A stretch of 64,000 nucleotides of DNA from Eubacteriales bacterium (GCA_030536755.1 JAUNPJ010000001.1:62001-126000); one strand, 5' to 3'. Positions 8,342-17,478 are shown, counted from the stretch's first letter. Notes: generated by a model not told the origin, from the letters alone. Numbers and translations: made by a program.

Positions 8342-8669
8342 ATGATCAAAAATCCAATCTTACCGGGATTTAACCCGGATCCCTGCAGAATTCCTCAATA
8401 CAAGAATTCCGGTAGAAGATCGGCCGATTTATCTGAGACTGTATATCTGCGGAAGAAAATCCTGGTTTGAGTGGAGCTATGACGGGGAAGAATACCAGAA
8501 AATCGGACGTATTTTTGATACGACAAAATTCTCTGATGAGTACTGTAAATATGGAGAATTTACGGGAACGATGGTAGGAATCACCTGCGCAGACAGAGTA
8601 AAACATCAGCATTATGCCGATTTTGATTTCTTTGAATATAAAGCAGATGAAAGCAGGGGAGTTGAGTAG
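8342..8669 (+). pseudogene. GH43 beta-xylosidase remnant with internal deletion and frameshift
   Basis: An ATG at 8342 with GAGAGGAGAAG upstream opens the GH43 N-terminus MIKNPILPGFNPDPC. After about 15 codons the sequence jumps, in the +1 frame, to the C-terminal beta-sandwich domain of GH43 xylosidases (FEWSYDGEEYQKIGRIFDTT, YGEFTGTMVGITCADR, HYADFDFFEYKAD), stopping at 8667-8669. The whole catalytic propeller, roughly 400 codons, is missing. Two copies of AGAATTCC (8387-8394 and 8403-8410) lie at the junction and may be relics of the deletion. The intact ribosome site and start show the gene was once translated. Confidence 0.85.
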
Positions 8670-8687
8670 TAACTCAGCTCTCCTGCT
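8652..8687. terminator. Hairpin between the GH43 remnant and the minus-strand nuclease gene
   Basis: A 16-base arm (8652-8667) pairs with 8672-8687 around a four-base AGTA loop, with two wobble pairs. The arms lie between convergent genes and could stop transcription from either side. The flanking T runs are short, so strength is uncertain. Confidence 0.6.
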
Positions 8688-8690
8688 TTC

Positions 8691-9683
8691 TCAGTCGTTG
8701 AAAGTAAATAGTATGGGCAGGTTATGACGAAGATAAGTTTCGACTTGCTCGTGATTTTGAAAAAAATCACTGTCAGGACAAAATTTTGTGTAGCAGGTAT
8801 CTTTGGATGCCTGTTTTTTTAAACTTTTGGCGAGGAAACTTCCGAGACTTTTGTGAATGACAGTATCTTCCTGCGGCAGATAAAAGTAATCTTTATAGTT
8901 TTTAAAATAGTTTCGAAGAAATCCGCCGGATAAATCTACCGTGACAGTGATCTGATCGTTTGCGGCCTGTATTTCCCATTCGCGGTACAGAAAATGAAGC
9001 GGCTGAGGAAAGGAAAGAGCCGGCTTTAGCTGCGCAGTCAGTAAGTCAGAATGGTGCTTAGAGGAAATAAGATAAAAATTCCCCTGAAGAAGTTCTGTAT
9101 AAGCCTGCAGACACTCCAGTTGTACCAGCCCCTGTACATCTTCCTGATTGTGAAGAAGAAGCGGTTCCCGGTAAGAAGAATCCCGGTATTTGATCATATC
9201 CCGGTAAAGTTTGATTGTGTCTTTCCCGGAAAGCGTATCTTTTCTTGCGATTTGGAGAAAAGCTTCCAGATCTTTCTGTTTTGTGCCTGGTAAATTGAGA
9301 AAATTTTTCAGCGGTCGGTAAATGGTATACAAATCGCGGCTGTATTTTCCGGAAAAAGGGGAGGAAATCCCATACTGCTGACAGCGAAATTCCAGAAAGG
9401 GAATATCAAAACGAGTGCCGTTGAAATGACAAAATCCCGCGAAAGAAGAAGCATACTGGCAGAACATCTCCAGAATTTGCTGTTCCTCGTCGGGATTATC
9501 GGCAAACCATTGCTGCAATTTCCACACATTGTCGCCCTGATAAAAAACACATCCAATCAGGTATACCAGTGCATTTTTTTTCTGCAGTCCAGTCGTCTCG
9601 ATATCGAAATAGAGGCACGAATCCGGAAGAATATTGTTAAAATTTTCTATATTATGTGAAAAACTTAACGTATTTATATACAA
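8691..9683 (-). CDS. Ribonuclease H-like / YprB-type exonuclease domain protein
   Basis: 330 residues. The N-terminal ~190 residues match the YprB ribonuclease-H-like (DEDD exonuclease) fold: the metal-binding motif YFDIETTGL near residue 26, FNGTRFDIPFLE near 110, and a conserved Asp in LLHNQEDVQGLVQLE near 188. The C-terminal ~120 residues have no domain that I recognise. Members are presumed 3'-5' exonucleases acting on DNA or RNA in the cytoplasm; none of that is shown here. It stands alone on the minus strand between the decayed glycosidase locus and the Rnf region. Confidence 0.82.
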   Translation of the reverse strand: MYINTLSFSHNIENFNNILPDSCLYFDIETTGLQKKNALVYLIGCVFYQGDNVWKLQQWFADNPDEEQQILEMFCQYASSFAGFCHFNGTRFDIPFLEFRCQQYGISSPFSGKYSRDLYTIYRPLKNFLNLPGTKQKDLEAFLQIARKDTLSGKDTIKLYRDMIKYRDSSYREPLLLHNQEDVQGLVQLECLQAYTELLQGNFYLISSKHHSDLLTAQLKPALSFPQPLHFLYREWEIQAANDQITVTVDLSGGFLRNYFKNYKDYFYLPQEDTVIHKSLGSFLAKSLKKQASKDTCYTKFCPDSDFFQNHEQVETYLRHNLPILFTFND

Positions 9684-9884
9684 TCTGCATATTCTCCTTT
9701 GGCTAATATTGTACTTAATTATATACCAGAAAAATAAAAAAAGCTAGTGCATTTTTTGTCAAATAGGGTTATAGTATTGATATGGCTTATACAAAGTGTA
9801 TGAAAGGGGGAAACATAACAGAACGTGTTATTTTGGAATTTACAACAGAACCTGTCATGGAGTCATATCTGGAGTCTGGAGATT

Positions 9885-10712
9885 ATGGGGGTTGATCTGT
9901 ACCATATTTTCAGTTGGTTTTTTATCTTCAGTTTTTTCGGCTGGGTGTGGGAGACGGCGCTTGTATCTGTCAGAAGTCACAAATATGTAAACCGTGGATT
10001 TATTACCGGTCCGCTGTGTACGATTTATGGAACAGGGGCTGTGAGCGTGTATCTGCTGTTAGTTCCTTTCAGCAGCAGTTATGCGGCAATCTTTTTTGTG
10101 GGCATGCTGGTTGCCACTGCTTTGGAATATGTAACATCGGCTGTTATGGAAAAACTGTTTCATGCAAAATGGTGGGATTACAGTTCACACAGATTTAATG
10201 TAAGAGGCAGAATCTGTCTGGGTGTATCCATCGGATGGGGATTTATGTCTCTTGCATTATATCTTTTCTTTATGCCGCTTGCTGACTGGATTATGAGCTT
10301 GTATCCAAGACTTGCAGGAGAGATTGGCATTTGTGCAGGTTCCATTTTATATGGCGTTGATTTTGCATTTGCCTGTGCTGCTGCATGCAGTCTGGAGAGC
10401 AAGATTCGAAATCTTCGGGAGTCTTTGGAGGAGACCAGAGAGAGAATCAAAGGTTCCAGGGCATATGGAATGCTGGAGAATGCGCTGGATGATATCACAG
10501 AGCAGAGAGAAGAACTTAGCCATTTAAAAATTCTTCAGAAACTGGAAGAGCATAAGGCGGAATGGGTCAGACGTCAGGATCGTGCATCTAAACGTTTCCT
10601 GAATTCTTATCCTGTGCTGACTGCAAATCTTCTTGAGCGCAAAGAGGAATTTGAAAAGAAAAAAGAAGAAATAAAAAGTAAGGTTGAAGAAGAAATAAAA
10701 AGGAGGGTTTAA
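9885..10712 (+). CDS. Putative ABC-transporter type IV membrane protein (PF06541-like)
   Basis: 275 residues from ATG 9885; a GTG at 9825 would add 20 residues. The start GVDLYHIFSWFFIFSFFGWV fits the family's typical N-terminus, so 9885 is preferred, although its ribosome site is poor. Five or so hydrophobic segments occupy residues 8-185 (FGWVWETA, FITGPLCTIYGTGAV, TSAVMEKLF, KWWDYS motifs). A long charged, probably coiled-coil tail follows (residues 190-275). The family is annotated as a putative ABC permease, but no partner ATPase is nearby and function is unknown. It ends 2 bases before rnfC and is probably co-transcribed with it. Confidence 0.78.
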   Translation: MGVDLYHIFSWFFIFSFFGWVWETALVSVRSHKYVNRGFITGPLCTIYGTGAVSVYLLLVPFSSSYAAIFFVGMLVATALEYVTSAVMEKLFHAKWWDYSSHRFNVRGRICLGVSIGWGFMSLALYLFFMPLADWIMSLYPRLAGEIGICAGSILYGVDFAFACAAACSLESKIRNLRESLEETRERIKGSRAYGMLENALDDITEQREELSHLKILQKLEEHKAEWVRRQDRASKRFLNSYPVLTANLLERKEEFEKKKEEIKSKVEEEIKRRV

Positions 10713-10714
10713 AA

Positions 10715-12034
10715 ATGGGCATTTTATCATTTAAGGGTGGTATCCATCCTTATGATGGCAAAGAGCTGTCCAAGGAAAAGCCAATTCAAAAGCTTCTTCC
10801 AAAAGGAGAGCTGACCTATATGCTTTCACAGCATATTGGGGCACCGGCCAATCCGGTTGTGCAAAAGGGCGATCATGTGAAGGTTGGTCAGGTGATCGCA
10901 GAGGCAGGTGGTTTTGTATCTGCACCGATTCATGCTTCCGTGTCCGGTACCGTAAAAGGAATCGAGTCGAGACTGACCGTGACAGGAACGATTGGAAAAG
11001 CCATTATCGTGGAGAACGATCATCAATATGAGACGGTGGAATTTGAGAAAACAGATTCTCTCGAAAGCTTATCCAAACAGGAAATTATCAAAAAAGTGCA
11101 GGCTGCGGGCGTTGTTGGTATGGGAGGTGCCGGTTTCCCGACACACGTAAAACTTTCGCCGAAGGAGCCGGAAAAAATTGAGTATATTCTTGTGAACGGT
11201 GCAGAGTGTGAACCATATCTGACTTCCGATTACAGAAGAATGATGGAAAATCCGGAATGGGTAGTGGGTGGTTTGAAAGTCATTCTTCAGCTGTTTGATC
11301 ATGCGAAGGGATTTATCTGTATTGAAGACAATAAGCCGGACTGCATTGAGAAAATGCGTGAGCTTACAAAGAATGAATCAAGAATAGAAGTCAAAGAATT
11401 AAAGACAAAATATCCACAGGGTGCAGAGCGCTGTCTGATCCACGCCACAACAGGAAGAGATGTCAATTCCGCTATGCTTCCTGCAGACGCCGGCTGTATC
11501 GTGGATAATATTGATACGGTTGTAGCAATTCATCATGCAGTTATGTGGGGACAGCCGCTGATGCATCGTGTCGTTACGGTAACCGGTGACTGTATCAATG
11601 ATCCGAGAAACTTTGAAATCTGTACAGGCATGGATTACGAAGAACTGATTGAGGCTGCCGGCGGTCTGAAGAAAGATCCGGAGAAGATCATCATTGGCGG
11701 ACCTATGATGGGAAACAGTGTGTATACTCTGCATCTTCCATCTACGAAGACCTCCTCGGCACTGCTGTGTTTGTCTAACGATGAGGTATCGCACTCACCG
11801 AAGACAGCCTGCATCAACTGCGGAAGATGCGTTGGTGTCTGCCCGGCACATTTGATTCCGGCACAGCTTGGCACCTATGCGGAGCACCACAATGAAGAAG
11901 GATTTGTAAAATGGGAAGGTATGGAATGCGTTGCCTGCGGCTGCTGCAGCTTTGTATGTCCTGCAAAACGTCCGCTGACTCAGGAAATCAAGTCCATGCG
12001 TGCGATTGTTCTGGCAAACCGCAAAAAGAAATAA
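10715..12034 (+). CDS. rnfC: Rnf complex subunit C
   Basis: 439 residues. RnfC is the peripheral NADH/flavin and iron-sulfur subunit of the ferredoxin:NAD+ oxidoreductase. Visible features are the N-terminal barrel-sandwich domain (residues 1-95), a glycine-rich nucleotide/flavin-binding stretch GMGGAGFPTHVKL near 133, NGAECEPYLTSDYRRMM near 160, and two [4Fe-4S] motifs near the C-terminus (CINCGRCVGVCP and CVACGCCSFVCP). The short C-terminus is typical of clostridial RnfC. AAGGAGG lies 9 bases before the ATG. It is the first gene of the rnfCDGEAB set. Confidence 0.97.
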   Translation: MGILSFKGGIHPYDGKELSKEKPIQKLLPKGELTYMLSQHIGAPANPVVQKGDHVKVGQVIAEAGGFVSAPIHASVSGTVKGIESRLTVTGTIGKAIIVENDHQYETVEFEKTDSLESLSKQEIIKKVQAAGVVGMGGAGFPTHVKLSPKEPEKIEYILVNGAECEPYLTSDYRRMMENPEWVVGGLKVILQLFDHAKGFICIEDNKPDCIEKMRELTKNESRIEVKELKTKYPQGAERCLIHATTGRDVNSAMLPADAGCIVDNIDTVVAIHHAVMWGQPLMHRVVTVTGDCINDPRNFEICTGMDYEELIEAAGGLKKDPEKIIIGGPMMGNSVYTLHLPSTKTSSALLCLSNDEVSHSPKTACINCGRCVGVCPAHLIPAQLGTYAEHHNEEGFVKWEGMECVACGCCSFVCPAKRPLTQEIKSMRAIVLANRKKK

Positions 12035-12058
12035 GTGTAAGGAGAGGAAGTAGAGAAC

Positions 12059-13024
12059 ATGATCGATTTGTTAAACGTGTCAGCTTCACCTCATATCCGG
12101 TCGAAGGTGAGCACAGATAAAATTATGCTTATGGTAATCATTTCGTTATTGCCGTCAGCTCTGTTCGGCTGCTGGAATTTCGGTATCCGTGCATTATTAG
12201 TATTACTGATCTCTGTGGCTTCTGCTGTTGCTACAGAATACATATATGAAAAATGTATGCATAAGACTATCACGGTTGGAGATTACAGTGCAGTCCTGAC
12301 AGGACTCCTGCTTGGTATGAATATGCCGCCGATGATTCCTCTGTGGATGCCGGCTCTTGGCAGTGTGTTTGCAATTCTGGTAGTAAAACAGCTGTTTGGA
12401 GGTCTGGGACAGAACTTTATGAATCCGGCTCTGGCAGGAAGATGCTTTTTGATGATTTCTTTTGCTGGAAAGATGACAGATTTTACCGTTCCGGCGGGCG
12501 GAATGTCCAACCTTTATGATACTGCATCTGGAGCGACTCCTCTGGCAGCAATGAAAGCCGGTGAGGCAGTTGATTTTGCTTCCCTGTTTCTTGGAAACAT
12601 CAAAGGAACGATCGGTGAGACATCTGCGATTGCTCTTTTGATCGGAGCAGCATTTTTGCTGTTTATGAAAGTCATTGACTGGCGTATTCCGGGAACTTAT
12701 ATCGGAAGTTTTGCAGTATTTATCGCATTGTTTGATATTTTTAACGGTGGATTTGATTTTAATCATCTGCTCTGTGAGATATGCGGCGGTGGCCTTCTTC
12801 TCGGTGCATTCTTTATGGCAACCGATTATGTCACGACCCCGATCACGAAAACAGGACAGCTCATTTATGGATGTATTCTTGGCCTGCTTACTGGTATTTT
12901 CCGTATGCTGGGTGCGTCCGCAGAGGGTGTATCCTATGCGATCATCTTTGGTAACCTGTTGATTCCGCTGATTGAGCGTTGGACTATTCCGACAGCATTT
13001 GGCAAAGGAGGGAAGAAGGCATGA
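12059..13024 (+). CDS. rnfD: Rnf complex subunit D
   Basis: 321 residues with about nine transmembrane segments. RnfD carries a covalently bound FMN on a threonine; the S/T-G-A-T-type site is visible as YDTASGATPLAAMK near residue 155. It forms part of the membrane electron path and ion channel. The start has GGAGAGGAAG upstream. The stop overlaps the rnfG start by four bases (ATGA), indicating translational coupling. Confidence 0.96.
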   Translation: MIDLLNVSASPHIRSKVSTDKIMLMVIISLLPSALFGCWNFGIRALLVLLISVASAVATEYIYEKCMHKTITVGDYSAVLTGLLLGMNMPPMIPLWMPALGSVFAILVVKQLFGGLGQNFMNPALAGRCFLMISFAGKMTDFTVPAGGMSNLYDTASGATPLAAMKAGEAVDFASLFLGNIKGTIGETSAIALLIGAAFLLFMKVIDWRIPGTYIGSFAVFIALFDIFNGGFDFNHLLCEICGGGLLLGAFFMATDYVTTPITKTGQLIYGCILGLLTGIFRMLGASAEGVSYAIIFGNLLIPLIERWTIPTAFGKGGKKA

Positions 13025-13629
13025 AAAACAACATTGTAAAAGATACCATCTCCATCACCCTCATTACTTTAGTAGCAGGACTTCTTCTCGGACTGGTGCA
13101 TGGTGTAACGGCAGAGCCGATCGCACGTGAGCAGGCAAGACAGAAGGAAGAGGCTTATATGGCAGTTTTTGAGGATGCTTCGGGATTTGAAGCTGCATCT
13201 GAAGAGCAGTTGAAGTCTATCCAGGAAGGCATTCTGGCAGACGGATTTGAGACAAGTACCATTGACGAGGTGATGATCGCACAGGATGAGAGCGGTCAGG
13301 AGCTTGGCTACGCGTTTACGGTTACCAACTCAGAAGGATATGGCGGCAATATTACATTTGCGATGGGTGTCCAGGATGACGGAACATTAAATGGTATTTC
13401 CATTCTTTCTATCAGTGAGACGGCAGGTCTTGGTATGCAGGCAACGCAGCCCCAATTCCAGAACCAGTTTGCGGGAAAACAGGTAGAAAGTTTTGAGTAT
13501 ACAAAGAGCGGTGCTTCCGCAGATAATCAGATTGATGCATTGAGTGGTGCGACGATCACGACAAATGCGATGACAAATGGTGTCAATGCTGGTCTTGATG
13601 CCTTTAGAATTGCGAAAGGAGGCAACTGA
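13021..13629 (+). CDS. rnfG: Rnf complex subunit G (FMN-binding)
   Basis: 202 residues from ATG 13021; the frame reaches 12979, but GGAGGGAAG precedes 13021. One N-terminal membrane anchor (residues 8-28) is followed by an extracytoplasmic FMN-binding domain. The flavin attachment site is DALSGATITTNAM near residue 180, where the threonine carries phosphoester-linked FMN. It relays electrons between RnfD and the other subunits. It ends 2 bases before rnfE. Confidence 0.96.
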   Translation: MKNNIVKDTISITLITLVAGLLLGLVHGVTAEPIAREQARQKEEAYMAVFEDASGFEAASEEQLKSIQEGILADGFETSTIDEVMIAQDESGQELGYAFTVTNSEGYGGNITFAMGVQDDGTLNGISILSISETAGLGMQATQPQFQNQFAGKQVESFEYTKSGASADNQIDALSGATITTNAMTNGVNAGLDAFRIAKGGN

Positions 13630-13631
13630 TT

Positions 13632-14321
13632 ATGAAACCGAATAGTCCTTCAGAGAGACTTTATAATGGTATTATCAAAGAAAATCCAACATTTGTTTTG
13701 CTGCTTGGTATGTGTCCGACTCTGGCGGTTACCACATCGGCAATGAATGGACTGGGTATGGGATTAACTACTATGGTAATCCTTGCGCTGTCAAATATGT
13801 TTATTTCCATGCTGCGAAAAGTGATTCCGGATACCGTTCGTGTTCCGGCATTTATCGTAGTAGTTGCTTCATTTGTAACAATCGTACAGTTCCTGCTGGA
13901 AGGTTTTATTCCGAGTCTGTATGATTCCCTTGGAATTTATATTCCTCTGATTGTTGTAAACTGTATTATTCTTGGTCGTGCCGAGGCATATGCTTCCAAA
14001 AACGGAGTGATTTCTTCGCTGTTTGATGGAATTGGAATGGGCCTTGGATTTACTCTTGGATTGACCTGCATTGGTATCGTGCGTGAGCTGTTTGGTGCCG
14101 GACAGATTTTCGGTTTCCAGATCATGCCGTCCATTTATACACCGATCACGATCTTTATTCTTGCACCGGGTGCCTTCTTCGTGCTGGCTTTTCTGGTTGC
14201 GTTCCAGAATAAAATGAAAATCGGAAGTGCGAAAAAAGGCATCGATCCAAGCAACAGTGTAAGCTGCGGCGGAGGATGTGCATCCTGCGGCAATTCTGCA
14301 TGTAAAGGAAAGAGGGGGTAG
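13632..14321 (+). CDS. rnfE: Rnf complex subunit E with a cysteine-rich tail
   Basis: 229 residues, six transmembrane segments. It is homologous to RnfA and, with it, surrounds the membrane iron-sulfur cluster; conserved cysteines occur in LLGMCPTLAVTT and VVNCIILGRAEA. After the last helix the cytoplasmic tail (residues ~205-229) contains six cysteines in CGGGCASCGNSAC plus VSCG, an extension not found in proteobacterial RnfE. A metal or cluster role for it is only a guess. AAAGGAGG precedes the start. Confidence 0.95.
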   Translation: MKPNSPSERLYNGIIKENPTFVLLLGMCPTLAVTTSAMNGLGMGLTTMVILALSNMFISMLRKVIPDTVRVPAFIVVVASFVTIVQFLLEGFIPSLYDSLGIYIPLIVVNCIILGRAEAYASKNGVISSLFDGIGMGLGFTLGLTCIGIVRELFGAGQIFGFQIMPSIYTPITIFILAPGAFFVLAFLVAFQNKMKIGSAKKGIDPSNSVSCGGGCASCGNSACKGKRG

Positions 14322-14327
14322 TGTCAA

Positions 14328-14903
14328 ATGAAAGAATTATTATTAATCGGAATTGGCTCTGCTCTTGTAAATAACGTTGTATTGAGCCAGTTCATGGGTC
14401 TTTGTCCATTCCTTGGCGTATCAAAGAAAATTGATACAGCTCTTGGTATGGGAGGTGCGGTTATCTTTGTATTGACGTTGTCATCGTTGGTAACCAGTTT
14501 GATTTATCAGTTTATTTTGATTCCGGCGAATATGGAGTATCTGCAGACAATCGTGTTTATTCTCGTGATTGCGGCGCTGGTTCAGTTTGTAGAAATGTTT
14601 TTGAAAAAAACCATGCCGGCATTGTATCAGAGCCTTGGTGTATACCTTCCTCTGATCACGACAAACTGTGCGGTACTTGGTGTTGCGCTGGTGAACGTAC
14701 AGAAAAGCTACAATATCATTGAAGGAACGGTCAATGGTCTTGCAACTGCGATCGGATTTACGATTGCCATCACATTGATGGCTGGAATCCGTGAGAAAAT
14801 TGAGTACAATGATATTCCGAAATCATTTCAGGGATTTCCAATCGTTCTGCTTACAGCAGGGCTGATGGCAATCGCATTTTTCGGATTTTCAGGATTGATT
14901 TAA
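14328..14903 (+). CDS. rnfA: Rnf complex subunit A
   Basis: 191 residues with six membrane segments. The motifs LSQFMGLCPFLGVSKK (first Cys) and LITTNCAVLGVALVN (second Cys) are the RnfA signature; the cysteines help hold a [2Fe-2S] cluster within the membrane together with RnfE. AGAGGGGG lies upstream of ATG 14328. It is separated from rnfE by 6 bases and from rnfB by 12. Confidence 0.96.
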   Translation: MKELLLIGIGSALVNNVVLSQFMGLCPFLGVSKKIDTALGMGGAVIFVLTLSSLVTSLIYQFILIPANMEYLQTIVFILVIAALVQFVEMFLKKTMPALYQSLGVYLPLITTNCAVLGVALVNVQKSYNIIEGTVNGLATAIGFTIAITLMAGIREKIEYNDIPKSFQGFPIVLLTAGLMAIAFFGFSGLI

Positions 14904-14915
14904 GGAGGCGGGAAA

Positions 14916-15713
14916 ATGAGTGTAACAGCTATTATAATTGCGACGATTGTTGTGGGCGGCACCGGTCTCTTTATCGGAGTTTTCCTGGGAATTGCCGGAA
15001 AGAAGTTTGCTGTTGAAGTAGATGAAAAAGAAGTGGCAGTGCGTGAATGTCTGCCGGGCAACAACTGCGGCGGCTGTGGCTTTCCGGGTTGTGACGGATT
15101 GGCTGCTGCCATTGCCAAAGGAGAAGCTCCGGTTGGTTCCTGTCCGGTCGGAGGCACACCGGTTGCGAATAAAATTGCGGTAATCATGGGACAGGAAGTA
15201 CAGGAAACAGATCGCAAGGTTGCTTTTGTAAAATGTCAGGGTACATGTGATAAGGCAAAAAGACAGTTTACTTACACAGGTGTGCAGGACTGTTCCATGA
15301 TGGGCTTTGTTCCTGGAGGAGGTCCGAAACAGTGTAATTTTGGATGCCGCGGCTATGGAAACTGTGTCGATACCTGTCCGTTTGATGCGATTCACATTGT
15401 GAATGGTGTGGCAGTTGTTGATAAGGAATCGTGTAAGGCATGTGGAAAATGTGTGTCTGCCTGCCCGAAACATCTGATTGAGCTGATTCCGTATGAACAG
15501 CAGGTGAAAGTAGTCTGCAACAACGGAGACAAGGGTAAAGCCGTTATGGGTGCCTGCGATGTGGGCTGTATCGGATGTAAGAAATGTGTGAAGACCTGTG
15601 AGCATGAGGCAATCACGGTAGAGGGAAATATTGCGCACATCGATTACAGCAAATGTACAAATTGCGGAAAATGTCAGGAGGCATGTCCGCGTGGTGCGAT
15701 TGTATTAAAATAA
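14916..15713 (+). CDS. rnfB: Rnf complex subunit B (polyferredoxin)
   Basis: 265 residues. A single N-terminal membrane helix (residues 5-25) is followed by a four-Cys cluster motif near residue 45 (CLPGNNCGGCGFPGC plus a distal Cys). Further ferredoxin-type motifs follow: CRGYGNCVDTCPF, CKACGKCVSACPK, CIGCKKCVKTC and CTNCGKCQEACP. It receives electrons from reduced ferredoxin and feeds the Rnf chain. TAAGGAGG precedes the ATG. It is the last gene of the operon; a strong hairpin follows. Confidence 0.96.
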   Translation: MSVTAIIIATIVVGGTGLFIGVFLGIAGKKFAVEVDEKEVAVRECLPGNNCGGCGFPGCDGLAAAIAKGEAPVGSCPVGGTPVANKIAVIMGQEVQETDRKVAFVKCQGTCDKAKRQFTYTGVQDCSMMGFVPGGGPKQCNFGCRGYGNCVDTCPFDAIHIVNGVAVVDKESCKACGKCVSACPKHLIELIPYEQQVKVVCNNGDKGKAVMGACDVGCIGCKKCVKTCEHEAITVEGNIAHIDYSKCTNCGKCQEACPRGAIVLK

Positions 15714-15723
15714 GCATAGAATT

Positions 15724-15774
15724 TGCAAGAAAAAGGACAGATCTGTTTTCGGACGGCTGTCCTTTTTGCTTGCA
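15724..15774 (+). terminator. Intrinsic terminator of the rnf operon
   Basis: The core stem AAAAAGGACAG (15730-15740) pairs with CTGTCCTTTTT (15757-15767), and TGCAAG/CTTGCA extends the base with one bulge. The descending arm supplies the T run. Its base overlaps the -35 hexamer of the ruvA promoter. Confidence 0.88.
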
Positions 15775-15798
15775 CAAATATTTATTTTCAGATATAAT
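15770..15798 (+). promoter_or_regulatory. Predicted sigma-A promoter of ruvAB
   Basis: TTGCAC (15770-15775), a 17-base spacer and a perfect TATAAT (15793-15798). The -35 sits within the base of the rnf terminator hairpin. Confidence 0.75.
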
Positions 15799-15846
15799 AG
15801 CAACGATAAAGAACGGACAGAAGAAGGTCCTGACTGGAGGAATGAA

Positions 15847-16461
15847 ATGCTTGCGTTTTTAGAAGGAGAAATTGCTGCAATGGAAGAAAACGGTGTGATT
15901 CTGGAAGTGAATCATATCGGATATCATATTTTTATGCCATCTTCCTGTCTGGAAGGTGTACTGCGGGAAGGCGAAACGGTACGGATTCACACGTATCTGC
16001 ACGTGAAGGAGGATGGACTGCAGCTTTATGGTTTTTTGAATCGAGAGGATCGGAGGCTGTTTAAACTTCTGATTGGTGTAAATGGGATTGGACCAAAGGC
16101 TGCCATGGGGATTTTGTCTGCTCTTACGGCGGATGAACTGCGATTTGCTGTTCTGTCAGAAGATGCGGCTGCCATTGCAAAAGCACCTGGCGTAGGCAAA
16201 AAAACGGCCCAGAAGTTGATTTTGGAATTGAAGGATAAGCTGAACCTGGAGGAAGCATTTGAACAGAAACTGTCACATGTGCAAAGCGATGCGCAAAATT
16301 GGAGAGCAGAAAGCCGGGTGGATGCCAAGACGGAGGCAATACAGGCCCTGGTTGCCCTGGGATACTCCAATGCAGACGCGATACGGAGTGTCAATGCTGT
16401 GTCTGACGGGGAAAATATGGATGTGGAAGAATTGCTGAGAGCCTCGCTGAAAAATATGTAA
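15847..16461 (+). CDS. ruvA: Holliday junction branch migration protein RuvA
   Basis: 204 residues from ATG 15847, chosen because ACTGGAGG sits just upstream and MLAFLEGEI is the normal RuvA N-terminus; the frame is open from 15766. Domain I (OB fold) spans 1-62. The tandem helix-hairpin-helix region with GVNGIGPKAAMGILS and APGVGKKTAQKLILELKDK spans ~70-135. Domain III (RuvB contact) covers the last ~50 residues. It tetramerises on four-way junctions and loads RuvB. ruvB follows 24 bases downstream. Confidence 0.96.
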   Translation: MLAFLEGEIAAMEENGVILEVNHIGYHIFMPSSCLEGVLREGETVRIHTYLHVKEDGLQLYGFLNREDRRLFKLLIGVNGIGPKAAMGILSALTADELRFAVLSEDAAAIAKAPGVGKKTAQKLILELKDKLNLEEAFEQKLSHVQSDAQNWRAESRVDAKTEAIQALVALGYSNADAIRSVNAVSDGENMDVEELLRASLKNM

Positions 16462-16485
16462 TGGAAGAAAAGAATGGAGAAAACT

Positions 16486-17478
16486 ATGAAAAAACGCATC
16501 ATTACAACGGATGTGACTGAAGAAGATGTGAAGATAGAAGGCAGTCTTCGGCCTCAGCGACTGGAAGAGTATATTGGTCAGAAGAAGACGAAGAATATGC
16601 TGAAAATTTATATTGAAGCCGCAAAACAAAGAGAAGAGAGTCTGGATCATGTGCTTTTTTACGGGCCTCCGGGACTTGGAAAAACAACACTTGCAGGAAT
16701 CATTGCCAATGAGATGGGAGTGAATCTTAAGGTGACTTCAGGACCTGCGATTGAAAAGCCGGGAGAAATGGCAGCGATTCTGAATAATCTGCAGGAAGGA
16801 GACATTCTTTTTGTGGATGAAATTCACCGATTGAATCATCAGGTGGAGGAAGTTCTGTATCCGGCCATGGAAGATTATGCCATTGATATTATGATCGGAA
16901 AAGGGGCGACGGCCCGTTCGATTCGGCTGAATCTGCCTCGATTTACGCTGGTGGGTGCTACTACAAGGGCAGGTCTTTTGTCGGCACCGCTGAGAGACCG
17001 TTTTGGTGTGACCAACCATTTGGAATTTTATTCAATCGAGGAATTGACAACGATTGTTTTGCGCTCAGCGGAAGTTCTGCATGTTCAGACAGACAAAGAA
17101 GGAGCTGTTGAGATTGCACGTCGTTCCAGAGGAACGCCTCGTCTTGCCAATCGCCTGTTAAAACGCGTGCGCGATTTTGCTCAGGTCAAATATGAGGGAG
17201 TGATCACAAAAGAAGTGGCTTCGTTTGCACTGGATCTTTTGGAGGTTGACCAATATGGACTGGATCAGGTGGATCGAAAGATTCTGAGAACTCTGATCGT
17301 ACAGTACCAGGGAGGCCCTGTGGGAATTGAGACGCTTGCCGCTTCTATTGGAGAGGATGCAGGAACGCTTGAGGATGTCTATGAACCTTATCTGATGCAG
17401 AATGGCTTTATTAATCGAACGCCCCGCGGAAGGGTTGCGGCAGATTTGGCATATAAACATCTTGGATTAAAGAATTAA
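16486..17478 (+). CDS. ruvB: Holliday junction branch migration ATPase RuvB
   Basis: 330 residues from ATG 16486, which has TGGAG 8 bases upstream; ATG 16474 is a possible alternative with a poorer site. Walker A is GPPGLGKTT and Walker B is LFVDEIHRL. The sensor region is [20 protein letters not shown], and the C-terminal winged helix carries RTPRGRVA. The hexameric motor drives branch migration together with RuvA. Confidence 0.97.
   Translation: MKKRIITTDVTEEDVKIEGSLRPQRLEEYIGQKKTKNMLKIYIEAAKQREESLDHVLFYGPPGLGKTTLAGIIANEMGVNLKVTSGPAIEKPGEMAAILNNLQEGDILFVDEIHRLNHQVEEVLYPAMEDYAIDIMIGKGATARSIRLNLPRFTLVGATTRAGLLSAPLRDRFGVTNHLEFYSIEELTTIVLRSAEVLHVQTDKEGAVEIARRSRGTPRLANRLLKRVRDFAQVKYEGVITKEVASFALDLLEVDQYGLDQVDRKILRTLIVQYQGGPVGIETLAASIGEDAGTLEDVYEPYLMQNGFINRTPRGRVAADLAYKHLGLKN

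Noticed and set aside
8377-8393. Adjacent BamHI, PstI and EcoRI sites resembling a cloning polylinker
   Set aside because: GGATCC arises from the codons of the conserved GH43 motif NPDPC and the flanks are genomic glycosidase sequence on both sides, so vector contamination is unlikely. The sites are coincidental, although the EcoRI-like repeat marks the deletion junction.
9800-9892. A 29-codon leader peptide before the PF06541 membrane protein
   Set aside because: No convincing ribosome site, no regulatory codon run and no attenuator hairpin follow it.
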